Source of the DNA: Lawsonibacter faecis
Lineage (GTDB): Bacteria > Bacillota > Clostridia > Oscillospirales > Oscillospiraceae
DNA: 64,000 nucleotides
Direction: 5' to 3'
Assembly (NCBI RefSeq): GCF_014287675.1
Contig: NZ_JACOPQ010000010.1
Coordinates: 85,834-149,833, forward strand
Under the pieces are notes generated by a model. The model saw nothing but the letters and a program-made list of their open reading frames with translations. It was not told the DNA's origin and did not search any database. The number at the start of each line of letters is the position of its first letter. Positions within the stretch are counted from its first letter, which is position 1. A program made the translations under genes and the position numbers. Of the stretch, positions 41,037 to 48,486 are shown one piece after another.

Positions 41037-43190
41037 ATGGATCAATACATAGGTAAATTACTCGACAATCGATATGAGATCTTAGAGCGCGTGGGCGCGG
41101 GCGGCATGGCCGTGGTCTATAAGGCCCGCTGCCACCGGCTCAACCGCCTGGTGGCCATCAAGATTCTCAAGAGTGATTTAGCCCAGGACGCGGAGTTCCG
41201 CAGAAGGTTCCACGACGAATCCCAGGCCGTCGCCATGCTGTCCCACCCCAACATTGTGGCTGTCTACGACGTGTCCCGCTCCGACGAGCTGGAGTACATC
41301 GTAATGGAGCTCATCGACGGGATCACCCTCAAGCAGTATATGCAGAAGAAGGGGGAGGCCCTCAACTGGCGTGAGGCCCTCCATTTCATCACCCAGATTA
41401 TGAAGGCCCTGGGCCATGCCCACAGCCGGGGCATCATCCACCGGGATATCAAGCCCCATAACATCATGGTCCTGCGGGACGGCAGCGTGAAGGTGGCCGA
41501 CTTCGGCATCGCCCGGCTTACCTCCGCCGCGCAGAACACCCTGACCCAGGAGGCCCTGGGCAGCGTCCACTATATCTCTCCGGAGCAGGCCAGAGGCAGC
41601 CATATCGACGCGCGGAGCGATATCTACTCCGCCGGCGTGGTGCTCTATGAGATGATCACCGGCCGCCTGCCCTACGAGGGGGATTCCCCCATTTCGGTGG
41701 CCATTCAGCACATCAACTCCATCCCGCTCTCGCCCCGGGAGATCAACCCCGAAATCCCGGAGGCACTGGAGTCCATCACCATGAAGGCCATGGCGGCCAA
41801 CATGGACCAGCGTTACGCCAACGCCGACGCCATGCTGGCCGATCTGGAGGAGTTCCGAAAGAATCCGAACATTAATTTCGACTATACGGACGCCGATCTT
41901 CTCACCGGCGGCGACGAGCCCACCCAGGTGATGGAGACCAGCGGCAGCCTGAACCTCCGCGGGGCCGTGGCGGCCGCCGCCGCAGGCGCAAACGCGGGGA
42001 GCGGACACGGCCCCGCCGCGCCCTCCGCACCGCCCTCCAAGCGGCGCAGAGAGCGGGAGGAGCTCGACGACGAGGATGAGGACGACTATGAGGAGCGCCC
42101 CCGCCGCAGGCGGTCGGGCGGAAAGGGAAGCCCCCTGCCCGCTGTTCTGGCGGTCGGCGCCATTCTGATTTTCCTGGCCGCTATCGGCTATTTCCTCTGG
42201 GGAATATTGAGCAATATCGTCGTGCCGGAGGATGTCCTGTACGCAACCCCCAAACTGGTAGGCAGGATATACGACGACGTCAAGAACGACGCCGTGCTCC
42301 TGAACGGCTTCACGGTCGAGGTGGAACGTACCGTGGACAGCGAGAACGTGCGCGAGGGGGAGATCATCAGCCAGAACCCGGATGCCGGTGAGGAAGTCAA
42401 GTCGGGCAATATGAACATCAGCGTGGTCGTCAGCGGCGGGACCTCCCGCTTTGTCATGGACGACTATACCAACCAGAGAGCGTCCCAGATTGAGGCGCTG
42501 CTCAGGGACAAGGGCTTTGAGGTTACGATTGAGACCGAGCACTCCGATGTTGCCAAGGGGTACATCATCCGCCAGGACCCCGCCAAGGACACCAGGCTGA
42601 ATGAGGGCGATGTGGTGACCCTGGTGGTGAGCGAGGGCGCAGAGGTCAAGACCGTCACGATGATTACCGTGGTGGGTCAGCCTCTGGAGCGGGCCAAATC
42701 GATGATTGAAGAGCTGGGCCTCATTGTGGGGGCCTCTCCCGAGGTCTATGACGACCTCCAGCCCGTGGGCTACGTGGTGAACCAGAGCGTGGATGCCGGG
42801 TCAGAGGTGGCGGAGAAGAGCATCGTCAATCTGCAGATCAGCAAGGGGCCGGACCCCGGCGTGACCCCCAGCCCCGGCCCGGACGAGAGCACTCCGCCCG
42901 CTTCCGAGGAGCCGACGCCTCCGCCCAGCGAAAGCCCCAGCCAGCCCCCGGAGTCGCCTCCGGCGGTGGACTTGGTCACGAAGCAGATTTCCATTGAGCT
43001 GCCGGTGGACCAGGATGTGGTCGACGTGGTGGTCACCGTGGGCGGAGAGACGCAGTTTGAGGAGAAGAGCCTCGATACCACCCTGCGCAGGATTCGGCCC
43101 GTCCTCAAGGGGAGCGGGGCCGGCGTTGAGGTGTGCATCTACTTCGACGGTGTCCTGGCCGAGACCCGCTATGAAGATTTCGTAAAATGA
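41037..43190 (+). CDS. prkC: PASTA-domain serine/threonine protein kinase PrkC
   Basis: 717 aa. Kinase domain at about 10-275: glycine loop VGAGGMAVVYKA, VAIKIL Lys, HRDIKPHN catalytic loop and DFGIARL. An acidic/basic juxtamembrane stretch (about 325-365: RRREREELDDEDEDD) precedes one membrane helix (about 370-392). Extracellular part has three PASTA repeats (about 400-605), a Pro/Ser/Glu linker and a 70-residue C-terminal domain unlike PASTA. It senses muropeptides and controls germination and wall synthesis. RBS TAGGAGG precedes it; it overlaps rsgA by 4 bp. Confidence 0.96.
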   Translation: MDQYIGKLLDNRYEILERVGAGGMAVVYKARCHRLNRLVAIKILKSDLAQDAEFRRRFHDESQAVAMLSHPNIVAVYDVSRSDELEYIVMELIDGITLKQYMQKKGEALNWREALHFITQIMKALGHAHSRGIIHRDIKPHNIMVLRDGSVKVADFGIARLTSAAQNTLTQEALGSVHYISPEQARGSHIDARSDIYSAGVVLYEMITGRLPYEGDSPISVAIQHINSIPLSPREINPEIPEALESITMKAMAANMDQRYANADAMLADLEEFRKNPNINFDYTDADLLTGGDEPTQVMETSGSLNLRGAVAAAAAGANAGSGHGPAAPSAPPSKRRREREELDDEDEDDYEERPRRRRSGGKGSPLPAVLAVGAILIFLAAIGYFLWGILSNIVVPEDVLYATPKLVGRIYDDVKNDAVLLNGFTVEVERTVDSENVREGEIISQNPDAGEEVKSGNMNISVVVSGGTSRFVMDDYTNQRASQIEALLRDKGFEVTIETEHSDVAKGYIIRQDPAKDTRLNEGDVVTLVVSEGAEVKTVTMITVVGQPLERAKSMIEELGLIVGASPEVYDDLQPVGYVVNQSVDAGSEVAEKSIVNLQISKGPDPGVTPSPGPDESTPPASEEPTPPPSESPSQPPESPPAVDLVTKQISIELPVDQDVVDVVVTVGGETQFEEKSLDTTLRRIRPVLKGSGAGVEVCIYFDGVLAETRYEDFVK

Positions 43191-44074
43191 GCGAGGGCGT
43201 CATTTTAAAGGCCCTCAGCGGCTTCTACTACGTGGACGGCAAGGACGGCGCGCCCACTGTGGCCTGCAGGGCCCGGGGGCGTTTCCGCCATGAGAAAATT
43301 ACTCCGCTGGTGGGGGACAGGGTGGTATTTACCGCCCTGTCCGACGGCAGCGGCATGGTGGATGAGATACTTACGCGCAAAAATCAGTTTCAGCGTCCCG
43401 CCGTGGCGAACATCGACCAACTGGTCATCATCGCCTCGGGGGCCGTCCCCATCACCGACCCGTTTCTGGTGGACCGTATGATCTCCCTGGCCGAGTGGAA
43501 GGGCTGCGAGGCGCTGGTGTGCATCAATAAATGCGATCTGGACGCGGCCGAGGCCCTCTACGCGACCTACCGGAGCGCGGGCTTCCAGACCTTCCGGGTA
43601 AGCGCGGAGACGGGTGAGGGGCTGTCTGAGCTATACGCCGCAATTGCCGGCAAGGTCTCTGCCTTTACGGGAAATTCGGGGGTGGGCAAGTCCAGCATTC
43701 TCAATGCCCTGGAGCCGGGCTTTGGACTTCAGGTAGGGGAGGTCAGCGACAAGCTGGGACGGGGCCGCCACACCACCCGCCATGTTGAGCTGCTGCGCCT
43801 GAACAACGGTGGCCTTGTGGCGGATACGCCGGGCTTCTCCTCCTTTGATATCGATCGGCTGGAAGGCTGCAGGAAGGACGACCTGCAGCACACCTTCCGG
43901 GAGTTTGCGCCGTACCTGGACGGCTGCCGCTTTGTGGGCTGCGCCCATGTAAAGGAAAAGGGCTGTGCAGTTCTTGAGGCGCTGGCCGAGGGGAAGATAG
44001 CACACAGCCGCCATGCCAGCTATGTGCGCCTCTACGAGCAGGCGAAGGAACACCACGATTGGGAAGACAAATAG
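43187..44074 (+). CDS. rsgA: Ribosome small-subunit-dependent GTPase A
   Basis: 295 aa. OB fold (about 1-70), circularly permuted GTPase with G4 INKCDL before G1 GNSGVGKSS and G3 DTPGFSSF, then a zinc domain with CRFVGCAHVKEKGC. It helps 30S maturation and is often regulated by PrkC phosphorylation in Bacillus. In Bacillus rpe and thiN follow; both are absent here, and the next genes are small (50 and 23 codons). Confidence 0.96.
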   Translation: MSEGVILKALSGFYYVDGKDGAPTVACRARGRFRHEKITPLVGDRVVFTALSDGSGMVDEILTRKNQFQRPAVANIDQLVIIASGAVPITDPFLVDRMISLAEWKGCEALVCINKCDLDAAEALYATYRSAGFQTFRVSAETGEGLSELYAAIAGKVSAFTGNSGVGKSSILNALEPGFGLQVGEVSDKLGRGRHTTRHVELLRLNNGGLVADTPGFSSFDIDRLEGCRKDDLQHTFREFAPYLDGCRFVGCAHVKEKGCAVLEALAEGKIAHSRHASYVRLYEQAKEHHDWEDK

Positions 44075-44091
44075 AGCAAAACGGCAATCAC

Positions 44092-44151
44092 AAGCCGCCT
44101 CCTGCTGCGTATACTGGTTTAGTAACCAGTCCCTACGAAAGGAGGCGGCTT
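44092..44151 (+). terminator. Nested stem-loop terminator overlapping the next gene's RBS
   Basis: AAGCCGCCTCCT (44092-44103) pairs exactly with AGGAGGCGGCTT (44140-44151), which contains the AAAGGAGG Shine-Dalgarno of the small gene starting at 44154. Inside is a second hairpin ACTGGTT-TAGT-AACCAGT (44113-44130). A T4 run follows (44150-44153). It would end rsgA transcripts and also mask the RBS. Confidence 0.75.
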
Positions 44152-44153
44152 TT

Positions 44154-44306
44154 ATGATGCGCCTACCCAGCAAACGCACCCTCGGGACCGCTGCGGCCTG
44201 CGCGGCCGGGGCCGCCCTGCTGTTTTTTCCGGGCAGCATTCTGATGCTGGTCATCGGGGCGGCCCTGGGCTTCTGGGGCCATGGCAGGCTGAAGCAAACG
44301 TACTGA
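44154..44306 (+). CDS. Small membrane protein of unknown function upstream of spoVM
   Basis: 50 aa. Basic N-terminus (MMRLPSKRT), then an Ala/Gly/Leu-rich helix broken by FFPGS (residues about 11-42: GTAAACAAGAALLFFPGS, ILMLVIGAALGFWG), and a short basic tail. It has a consensus RBS (AAAGGAGG, about 7 nt before ATG), but the RBS lies in a hairpin arm. I recognise no family. The position directly before spoVM suggests expression during sporulation; this is inference. Confidence 0.7.
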   Translation: MMRLPSKRTLGTAAACAAGAALLFFPGSILMLVIGAALGFWGHGRLKQTY

Positions 44307-44336
44307 TACCGTCCATATTTGAAGGAGGCAATTGCT

Positions 44337-44408
44337 ATGAAAATCGTTGTGGTCAAATCTCCCAAGGCGCTGTGCGGGCTTTTGAAAACCATCTTCGGCC
44401 TGAGATAA
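44337..44408 (+). CDS. spoVM: Stage V sporulation protein SpoVM
   Basis: 23 aa amphipathic peptide that recognises the convex forespore membrane and recruits SpoIVA. The start MKIVVVKSPKALCGLLKT aligns with Bacillus SpoVM (26 aa: MKFYTIKLPKFLGGIVRA), including the key Pro9 that shapes the helix. RBS GAAGGAGG lies 8 nt before the ATG. In Bacillus spoVM also lies after the prpC-prkC-rsgA block. It is too short for usual gene callers. sipL and spoIVA follow. Confidence 0.93.
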   Translation: MKIVVVKSPKALCGLLKTIFGLR

Positions 44409-44434
44409 TTCCCATTCCCGCGATCCTGTATGGG

Positions 44435-44463
44435 GCATATCGGGATGGTCTTGTACATATAGT
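44435..44463 (+). promoter_or_regulatory. Candidate sigma-E-type promoter upstream of sipL
   Basis: GCATATC (44435-44441), 14-bp spacer, CATATAGT (44456-44463). This resembles the mother-cell sigma-E pattern (GHATAWT, about 14 bp, CATACAHT) and fits a coat gene, but the match is partial. Confidence 0.4.
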
Positions 44464-44520
44464 TCTGTAGCATGAAATGGGCAGGAATGCTCGTACAACC
44501 CATACAAGGAGTGGAACGCT

Positions 44521-46032
44521 ATGGAGCTTGCATTGAACCGAGATCATCTGAGCTGCTATGATACCGTACTGGACGCCACCGTTCTCCATGAAGAGACTAT
44601 GGAAATGATTGTTCCTGACGCCTGCCCGGATATTCTCCGCATCGTCGATACCGCCGGGACCGTCTGCCTGAAGAGCAAGGAGGCCCAGGAGGGCCGGGTG
44701 GAGATCTCCGGCACCGTCCGCTGCGCCGTCCTCTATCTGCCCGACGGCGAGACCGGGGTGCGCCGCATTGAGGTGAATATCCCCTTCTTCTGCAGCGCCG
44801 ACGGCACGGGCGTGGCTCCCGGCTGCGGCGTAGTGGCCGTCCCCAGCGTCCAGGCCGCCGAGACCCGCAGTATCAACCCCCGTAAGGTGCTGGTGCGGGT
44901 CAACCTGGCCGTGGCGGTCCGGGCTTACCGCAGCGCCGACACCGCCTTCTGTACCGGGGCGGAGGACGACAGCGCCGTGGAGCAGCTTCGCGAGAGCCGC
45001 AGCGCCTATATGGTCGCATGTGTGCAGGAAAAACCTTTTACATTTTCAGACGACCTCACCATCTCCGGAAGCCGCCCCGAGGCGGAGGAGCTTTTGAAGA
45101 GCAGCGTGGAGCTCATCTGCAATGAGTCCAAGATCATCGGCAACAAGCTGATTTTCAAGGGTGAGGCGGCGCTGAAGCTCCTCTACCGGAGCTCCGACGG
45201 CGCCATCGCCTCCACCGACTACGAGCTGCCCTTCTCCCAGATTATGGAGGTCAGCGGGGTCGAGGAGGAGGCCGACTGCGCCCTGGACGTTCTGCTCACC
45301 GATCTGAGCTGCAGTCTGGGCGCGGGGGACGGGCGGACCGTCTCGGTCTCCCTGGGCCTGCTGGCCCAGGCGGTAGTCCGGGAGGAGCGGTCGGTGGAGC
45401 TGCTGACCGATATCTACAGCGTCTCCAGCGAGCTCACCGCCGAGCTGCAGTCCTACACCATGAACCGCCTGCTGGAGCAGAATACCCGCCGCCAGGCGGC
45501 CCGTGAGGTCATTGAGACGGGCGTGCTGGCCAAGTCCACCCTGGATACCTATGTGAATCTGGGCGCCGTCAGCCAGATACGGGAGGGGGAGAAGCTGACC
45601 TTCTCCGCCGACGCGGTGGTTACCGTCGTCTATCTGGCGGAGGACGACGAGATCTACTCGGTGTCCCGGCAGATTGCGGTGCCCTGTCAGGCCGACGTGC
45701 CCGAGGGCTGCACCTGTACCTGCGGGTGCCGGAACGCGGGCGAGGCCTTTGCCACGCCTACCACCGGGGGCATTGAGGTCCGCTTTGAGCTGGACTTCCA
45801 CTACATGGTCCAGTCCACCCAGCGGGTCACCGGGGTATGCGGCGTTCAGGTGAACGAGGCGCCTGTGGAGGAGAAGGGGCCCTCCATTGTCCTGCGGGCC
45901 GTGGCCGCGGAGCGGCTCTGGGATATCGCCAAGAGCTACCGCACCACCACGGCGGATATTATGCAGGCAAACGAGCTGGAGAGCGAGGAGGGCCTGTCGG
46001 GAAAGCTCCTGTTGATTCCCAGAAAGAGATGA
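44521..46032 (+). CDS. sipL: SipL-type spore coat morphogenetic protein (DUF3794/SPOCS + LysM)
   Basis: 503 aa. Three DUF3794 (SPOCS) units (about 25-130, 165-285, 325-440) and a C-terminal LysM domain (about 455-502: LWDIAKSYRTTTADIMQANELES...LLLIP). This architecture is that of Clostridioides difficile SipL, which binds SpoIVA through its LysM region and encases the forespore. Here it lies between spoVM and spoIVA, directly supporting that role. RBS CAAGGAG lies 9-10 nt before the ATG. Confidence 0.9.
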   Translation: MELALNRDHLSCYDTVLDATVLHEETMEMIVPDACPDILRIVDTAGTVCLKSKEAQEGRVEISGTVRCAVLYLPDGETGVRRIEVNIPFFCSADGTGVAPGCGVVAVPSVQAAETRSINPRKVLVRVNLAVAVRAYRSADTAFCTGAEDDSAVEQLRESRSAYMVACVQEKPFTFSDDLTISGSRPEAEELLKSSVELICNESKIIGNKLIFKGEAALKLLYRSSDGAIASTDYELPFSQIMEVSGVEEEADCALDVLLTDLSCSLGAGDGRTVSVSLGLLAQAVVREERSVELLTDIYSVSSELTAELQSYTMNRLLEQNTRRQAAREVIETGVLAKSTLDTYVNLGAVSQIREGEKLTFSADAVVTVVYLAEDDEIYSVSRQIAVPCQADVPEGCTCTCGCRNAGEAFATPTTGGIEVRFELDFHYMVQSTQRVTGVCGVQVNEAPVEEKGPSIVLRAVAAERLWDIAKSYRTTTADIMQANELESEEGLSGKLLLIPRKR

Positions 46033-46039
46033 TCCCTGT

Positions 46040-46072
46040 CCCCGGGCGGCGCATTGCCGCCCGGGGATTTTT
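46040..46072 (+). terminator. Rho-independent terminator after sipL
   Basis: CCCCGGGCGGC (46040-46050) and GCCGCCCGGGG (46056-46066) around loop GCATT, followed by A and five T. So spoIVA needs its own promoter. Confidence 0.92.
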
Positions 46073-46092
46073 ACGCACCGCCCGATTCTCTT

Positions 46093-46123
46093 GTCATAAA
46101 CCACGGCTTATCCCCATACCTAT
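46093..46123 (+). promoter_or_regulatory. Predicted sigma-E promoter of spoIVA
   Basis: GTCATAAA (46093-46100), 14-bp spacer, CATACCTAT (46115-46123). Similar to Bacillus mother-cell sigma-E promoters, and spoIVA is a sigma-E gene there. About 58 bp upstream of the start. Confidence 0.6.
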
Positions 46124-46180
46124 ATAGGGAAAAGCAGGCTTGCCCGGCCATGCCTGGAACGCGTGCAAGGAGGAGTCAAA

Positions 46181-47659
46181 TTGGAACATCGTAAGATTTA
46201 CGAGGATATTGCCCTGCGCACCGAGGGAGATATCTATATCGGCGTGGTGGGGCCGGTCAGAACGGGAAAATCCACCTTCATCAAGCGCTTTATGGAGACC
46301 CTGGTCATTCCCAACATTGAAAACGTCTACCGCAAGGAGCGGGCCCGCGACGAGCTGCCCCAGAGCGGCTCCGGCCGGACCATCATGACCGCCGAGCCCA
46401 AGTTCGTCCCCGAGGAGGCGGTGGAAATCGCCATGGACGACGGCGCGGCCTTCTCCGTCCGGCTCATCGACTGCGTGGGGTACATGGTCCCCGGCGCGGT
46501 GGGCCAGCTGGAGGACGATATGCCCCGCATGGTCACCACCCCCTGGTTCGACCACGAGATCCCCATGACCGAGGCCGCCGAGATCGGTACCCGCAAGGTC
46601 ATCGCCGAGCACTCCACCATCGGCATCGTGGTCACCACCGACGGTACCGTCACCGATATCGCCCGGGAGGACTATCTGGAGGCCGAGGAGCGGGTGATCT
46701 CCGAGCTCAAGGAGCTGGGGAAGCCCTTTTTGGTGGTCCTCAACTCGGATAAGCCGAACTCCGAGCGGGCCAGGGCCATCCAGGCCGATATCTCCAGCCG
46801 GTACGATGTGACGTGTATCGCCGCCAACTGCCTGGAGCTGGATGAGAATGCCGTCACCAACATCATCAAGGGCGTGCTGTACGAGTTCCCCGTCAAGGAG
46901 CTGGACCTCTTTCTGCCCCCCTGGGTGGACGCCCTGCCCTACGACCACCCCATCAAGAGCGGCCTCTATACCGCCATCCGGGAGGGCGCCGCCGGGATGC
47001 GCCGCATCCGGGACGTGGAGAGGGCGGTCTCCGCCATAGGCGAGTGCGACAGCGTGTCCAGCGCCCGCGTCAGCTCCATCAGCCTGGGCACCGGGCTGGC
47101 CGCCGCCACGCTGGATCTGCCCCGCAGCCTGTTCTACGACACCATCTCCGAGCAGTCGGGCTTTACCATCCACGACGACGGCGACCTGATGGGCCTGCTG
47201 ACCGAGCTCTCCTGCGTCAAACACGAGTACGACAAGGTGTCGGTGGCCCTGAAGGAGGTCCGGGAGACCGGGTACGGCATCGTCATCCCCAGCACCGACG
47301 AGCTCACCCTTGAGGAGCCGGAGATTGTCAAGCAGGGCGGACGCTACGGCGTGCGCCTCAAGGCCAGCGCCCCCAGCATCCATATGATCCGCGCCGACAT
47401 CGAGACAGAGGTCTCGCCCATTGTGGGCAATGAGAAGCAGTCGGAGGAGATGGTGAACTTCCTGCTCCAGGAGTTCGAGGGGGACACCGCGAAAATCTGG
47501 CAGTCCAACATCTTCGGAAAGTCCTTCCACGAGCTGGTCAGCGAGGATCTGCATACCAAGCTGCTGCGGATGCCCGACGACGCCCGCTCCAAGCTCCAGG
47601 AGACCCTGACCCGCATCATCAACGAGGGCTCCGGCGGACTCATCTGCATTATACTGTAA
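46181..47659 (+). CDS. spoIVA: Stage IV sporulation protein A (spore coat ATPase)
   Basis: 492 aa, the same length as Bacillus SpoIVA. It polymerises on the forespore to form the coat basal layer, using ATP. Walker A GPVRTGKST (about 20-28), Walker B region RLIDCVGYMVPGA, the EAAEIGTRKVI and STIGIVVTTDGT conserved blocks, and a C-terminus INEGSGGLICIIL that is the SpoVM-dependent membrane-targeting tail. TTG 46181 lies 5-6 nt after AAGGAGGAG; an upstream GTG would place the RBS inside the gene. SpoVM and SipL are encoded just upstream. Confidence 0.97.
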   Translation: MEHRKIYEDIALRTEGDIYIGVVGPVRTGKSTFIKRFMETLVIPNIENVYRKERARDELPQSGSGRTIMTAEPKFVPEEAVEIAMDDGAAFSVRLIDCVGYMVPGAVGQLEDDMPRMVTTPWFDHEIPMTEAAEIGTRKVIAEHSTIGIVVTTDGTVTDIAREDYLEAEERVISELKELGKPFLVVLNSDKPNSERARAIQADISSRYDVTCIAANCLELDENAVTNIIKGVLYEFPVKELDLFLPPWVDALPYDHPIKSGLYTAIREGAAGMRRIRDVERAVSAIGECDSVSSARVSSISLGTGLAAATLDLPRSLFYDTISEQSGFTIHDDGDLMGLLTELSCVKHEYDKVSVALKEVRETGYGIVIPSTDELTLEEPEIVKQGGRYGVRLKASAPSIHMIRADIETEVSPIVGNEKQSEEMVNFLLQEFEGDTAKIWQSNIFGKSFHELVSEDLHTKLLRMPDDARSKLQETLTRIINEGSGGLICIIL

Positions 47660-47711
47660 CACATTCGGAAAAAGGCGAGAGGGATTCCCCTCCGCCGGAA
47701 AACCAGGAACA

Positions 47712-47765
47712 GCGAATAGAGGGACGGCCCGCAGCAGGTGCGCTGCGGGCCGTCCCTCTATTCGC
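47712..47765. terminator. Bidirectional terminator between spoIVA and crp-type gene
   Basis: Perfect 24-bp arms (47712-47735 and 47742-47765; key core GGGACGGCCCGCAGC) around a 6-nt loop, with further imperfect pairing outward to 47704/47774. The right arm covers the stop and last codons of the converging Crp-type gene. No long T tract. Confidence 0.8.
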
Positions 47766-48369
47766 CTGTGCCTGCCAGTTCCCGCAGCGCGGCGGTGGAG
47801 CGTATTTTGAGGGATTTATACCCCGTCTCCACAGTGCCCGCCCGGGCCAGCTCACCCAGCACCCGGCTCACGGTGACCCGGCTCACCCCCACGGAGGAAC
47901 CGATCTCCTCATGGGTGCAGCGGAGGACGCCGTGCTCGTCGGCGGGGAGGGAGAGGAGGTGCCGGGCGATGCGCTGGTCAGCCTGCAAAAAGCTGCCGTC
48001 CACATGGGCGGAGAGGAGCCGGATAGTCCGGGCCAGGTATTCCAGCATGGACACGGCCAGATCGGGGTATCTGGCAAAGACCGCCGCCAGGTGGGGCCGG
48101 TCCACCGCCACCAGTTCGCATCTGGTCACCGCCACCGCCGAGGACACCCGGGGCTGCCCGTCAAAGAACGCGGCCTCGCCGATGAGGTCGCCGCCGTGGT
48201 GGAGGGTGAGGGTGCGCTCGTCTCCGTCCTCGGAGGAGAGAAAACACTTTACCGTACCCTTTAGGATGTAGTAGAATTGAAGGGCCTCGGTATCCTGGAG
48301 ATAGATGAGCTGGCCGGGCACGTACTGCTGCGCGGCCCGGCCCTCCGCCAGGGGACGCCAGGTATCCAT
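47758..48369 (-). CDS. Crp/Fnr family transcriptional regulator
   Basis: 203 aa. N-terminal cyclic-nucleotide-binding-like domain (about 10-120, GQLIYLQDTEALQFYYILKGTVKCFL, DLIGEAAFFDGQPR) and C-terminal HTH_Crp (about 140-195, THEEIGSSVGVSRVTVSRVLGELARAGTV). No N-terminal Fnr cysteine cluster, so not an Fe-S oxygen sensor; the ligand is unknown. The ATG at 48369 follows AGGTG; an in-frame GTG 9 bp earlier is possible. It is divergent from leuC and may regulate the leucine genes. Confidence 0.9.
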   Translation of the reverse strand: MDTWRPLAEGRAAQQYVPGQLIYLQDTEALQFYYILKGTVKCFLSSEDGDERTLTLHHGGDLIGEAAFFDGQPRVSSAVAVTRCELVAVDRPHLAAVFARYPDLAVSMLEYLARTIRLLSAHVDGSFLQADQRIARHLLSLPADEHGVLRCTHEEIGSSVGVSRVTVSRVLGELARAGTVETGYKSLKIRSTAALRELAGTGE

Positions 48370-48409
48370 GGAAATCACCTGCCAATCTGCAATTCTTTCT
48401 GACAGGTTG

Positions 48410-48439
48410 ATTGTATCACGCTTTACATTCTTTTTGCAA
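48410..48439 (-). promoter_or_regulatory. Predicted promoter of the Crp/Fnr-type gene
   Basis: On the minus strand TTGCAA (48434-48439), 18-bp spacer, TACAAT (48410-48415). TTGCAA is palindromic, and could also serve the leu operon on the + strand, but no good + strand -10 follows it. Confidence 0.5.
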
Positions 48440-48486
48440 GCCGTCTGGCATACTGAAAATACGAAAAACGACAGGAGGGACCATTC

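Noticed and set aside
48370..48486. T-box or leucine attenuator upstream of leuC
   Set aside because: No specifier stem, AGGGTGG T-box core or leucine-rich leader peptide in the 117-bp region.
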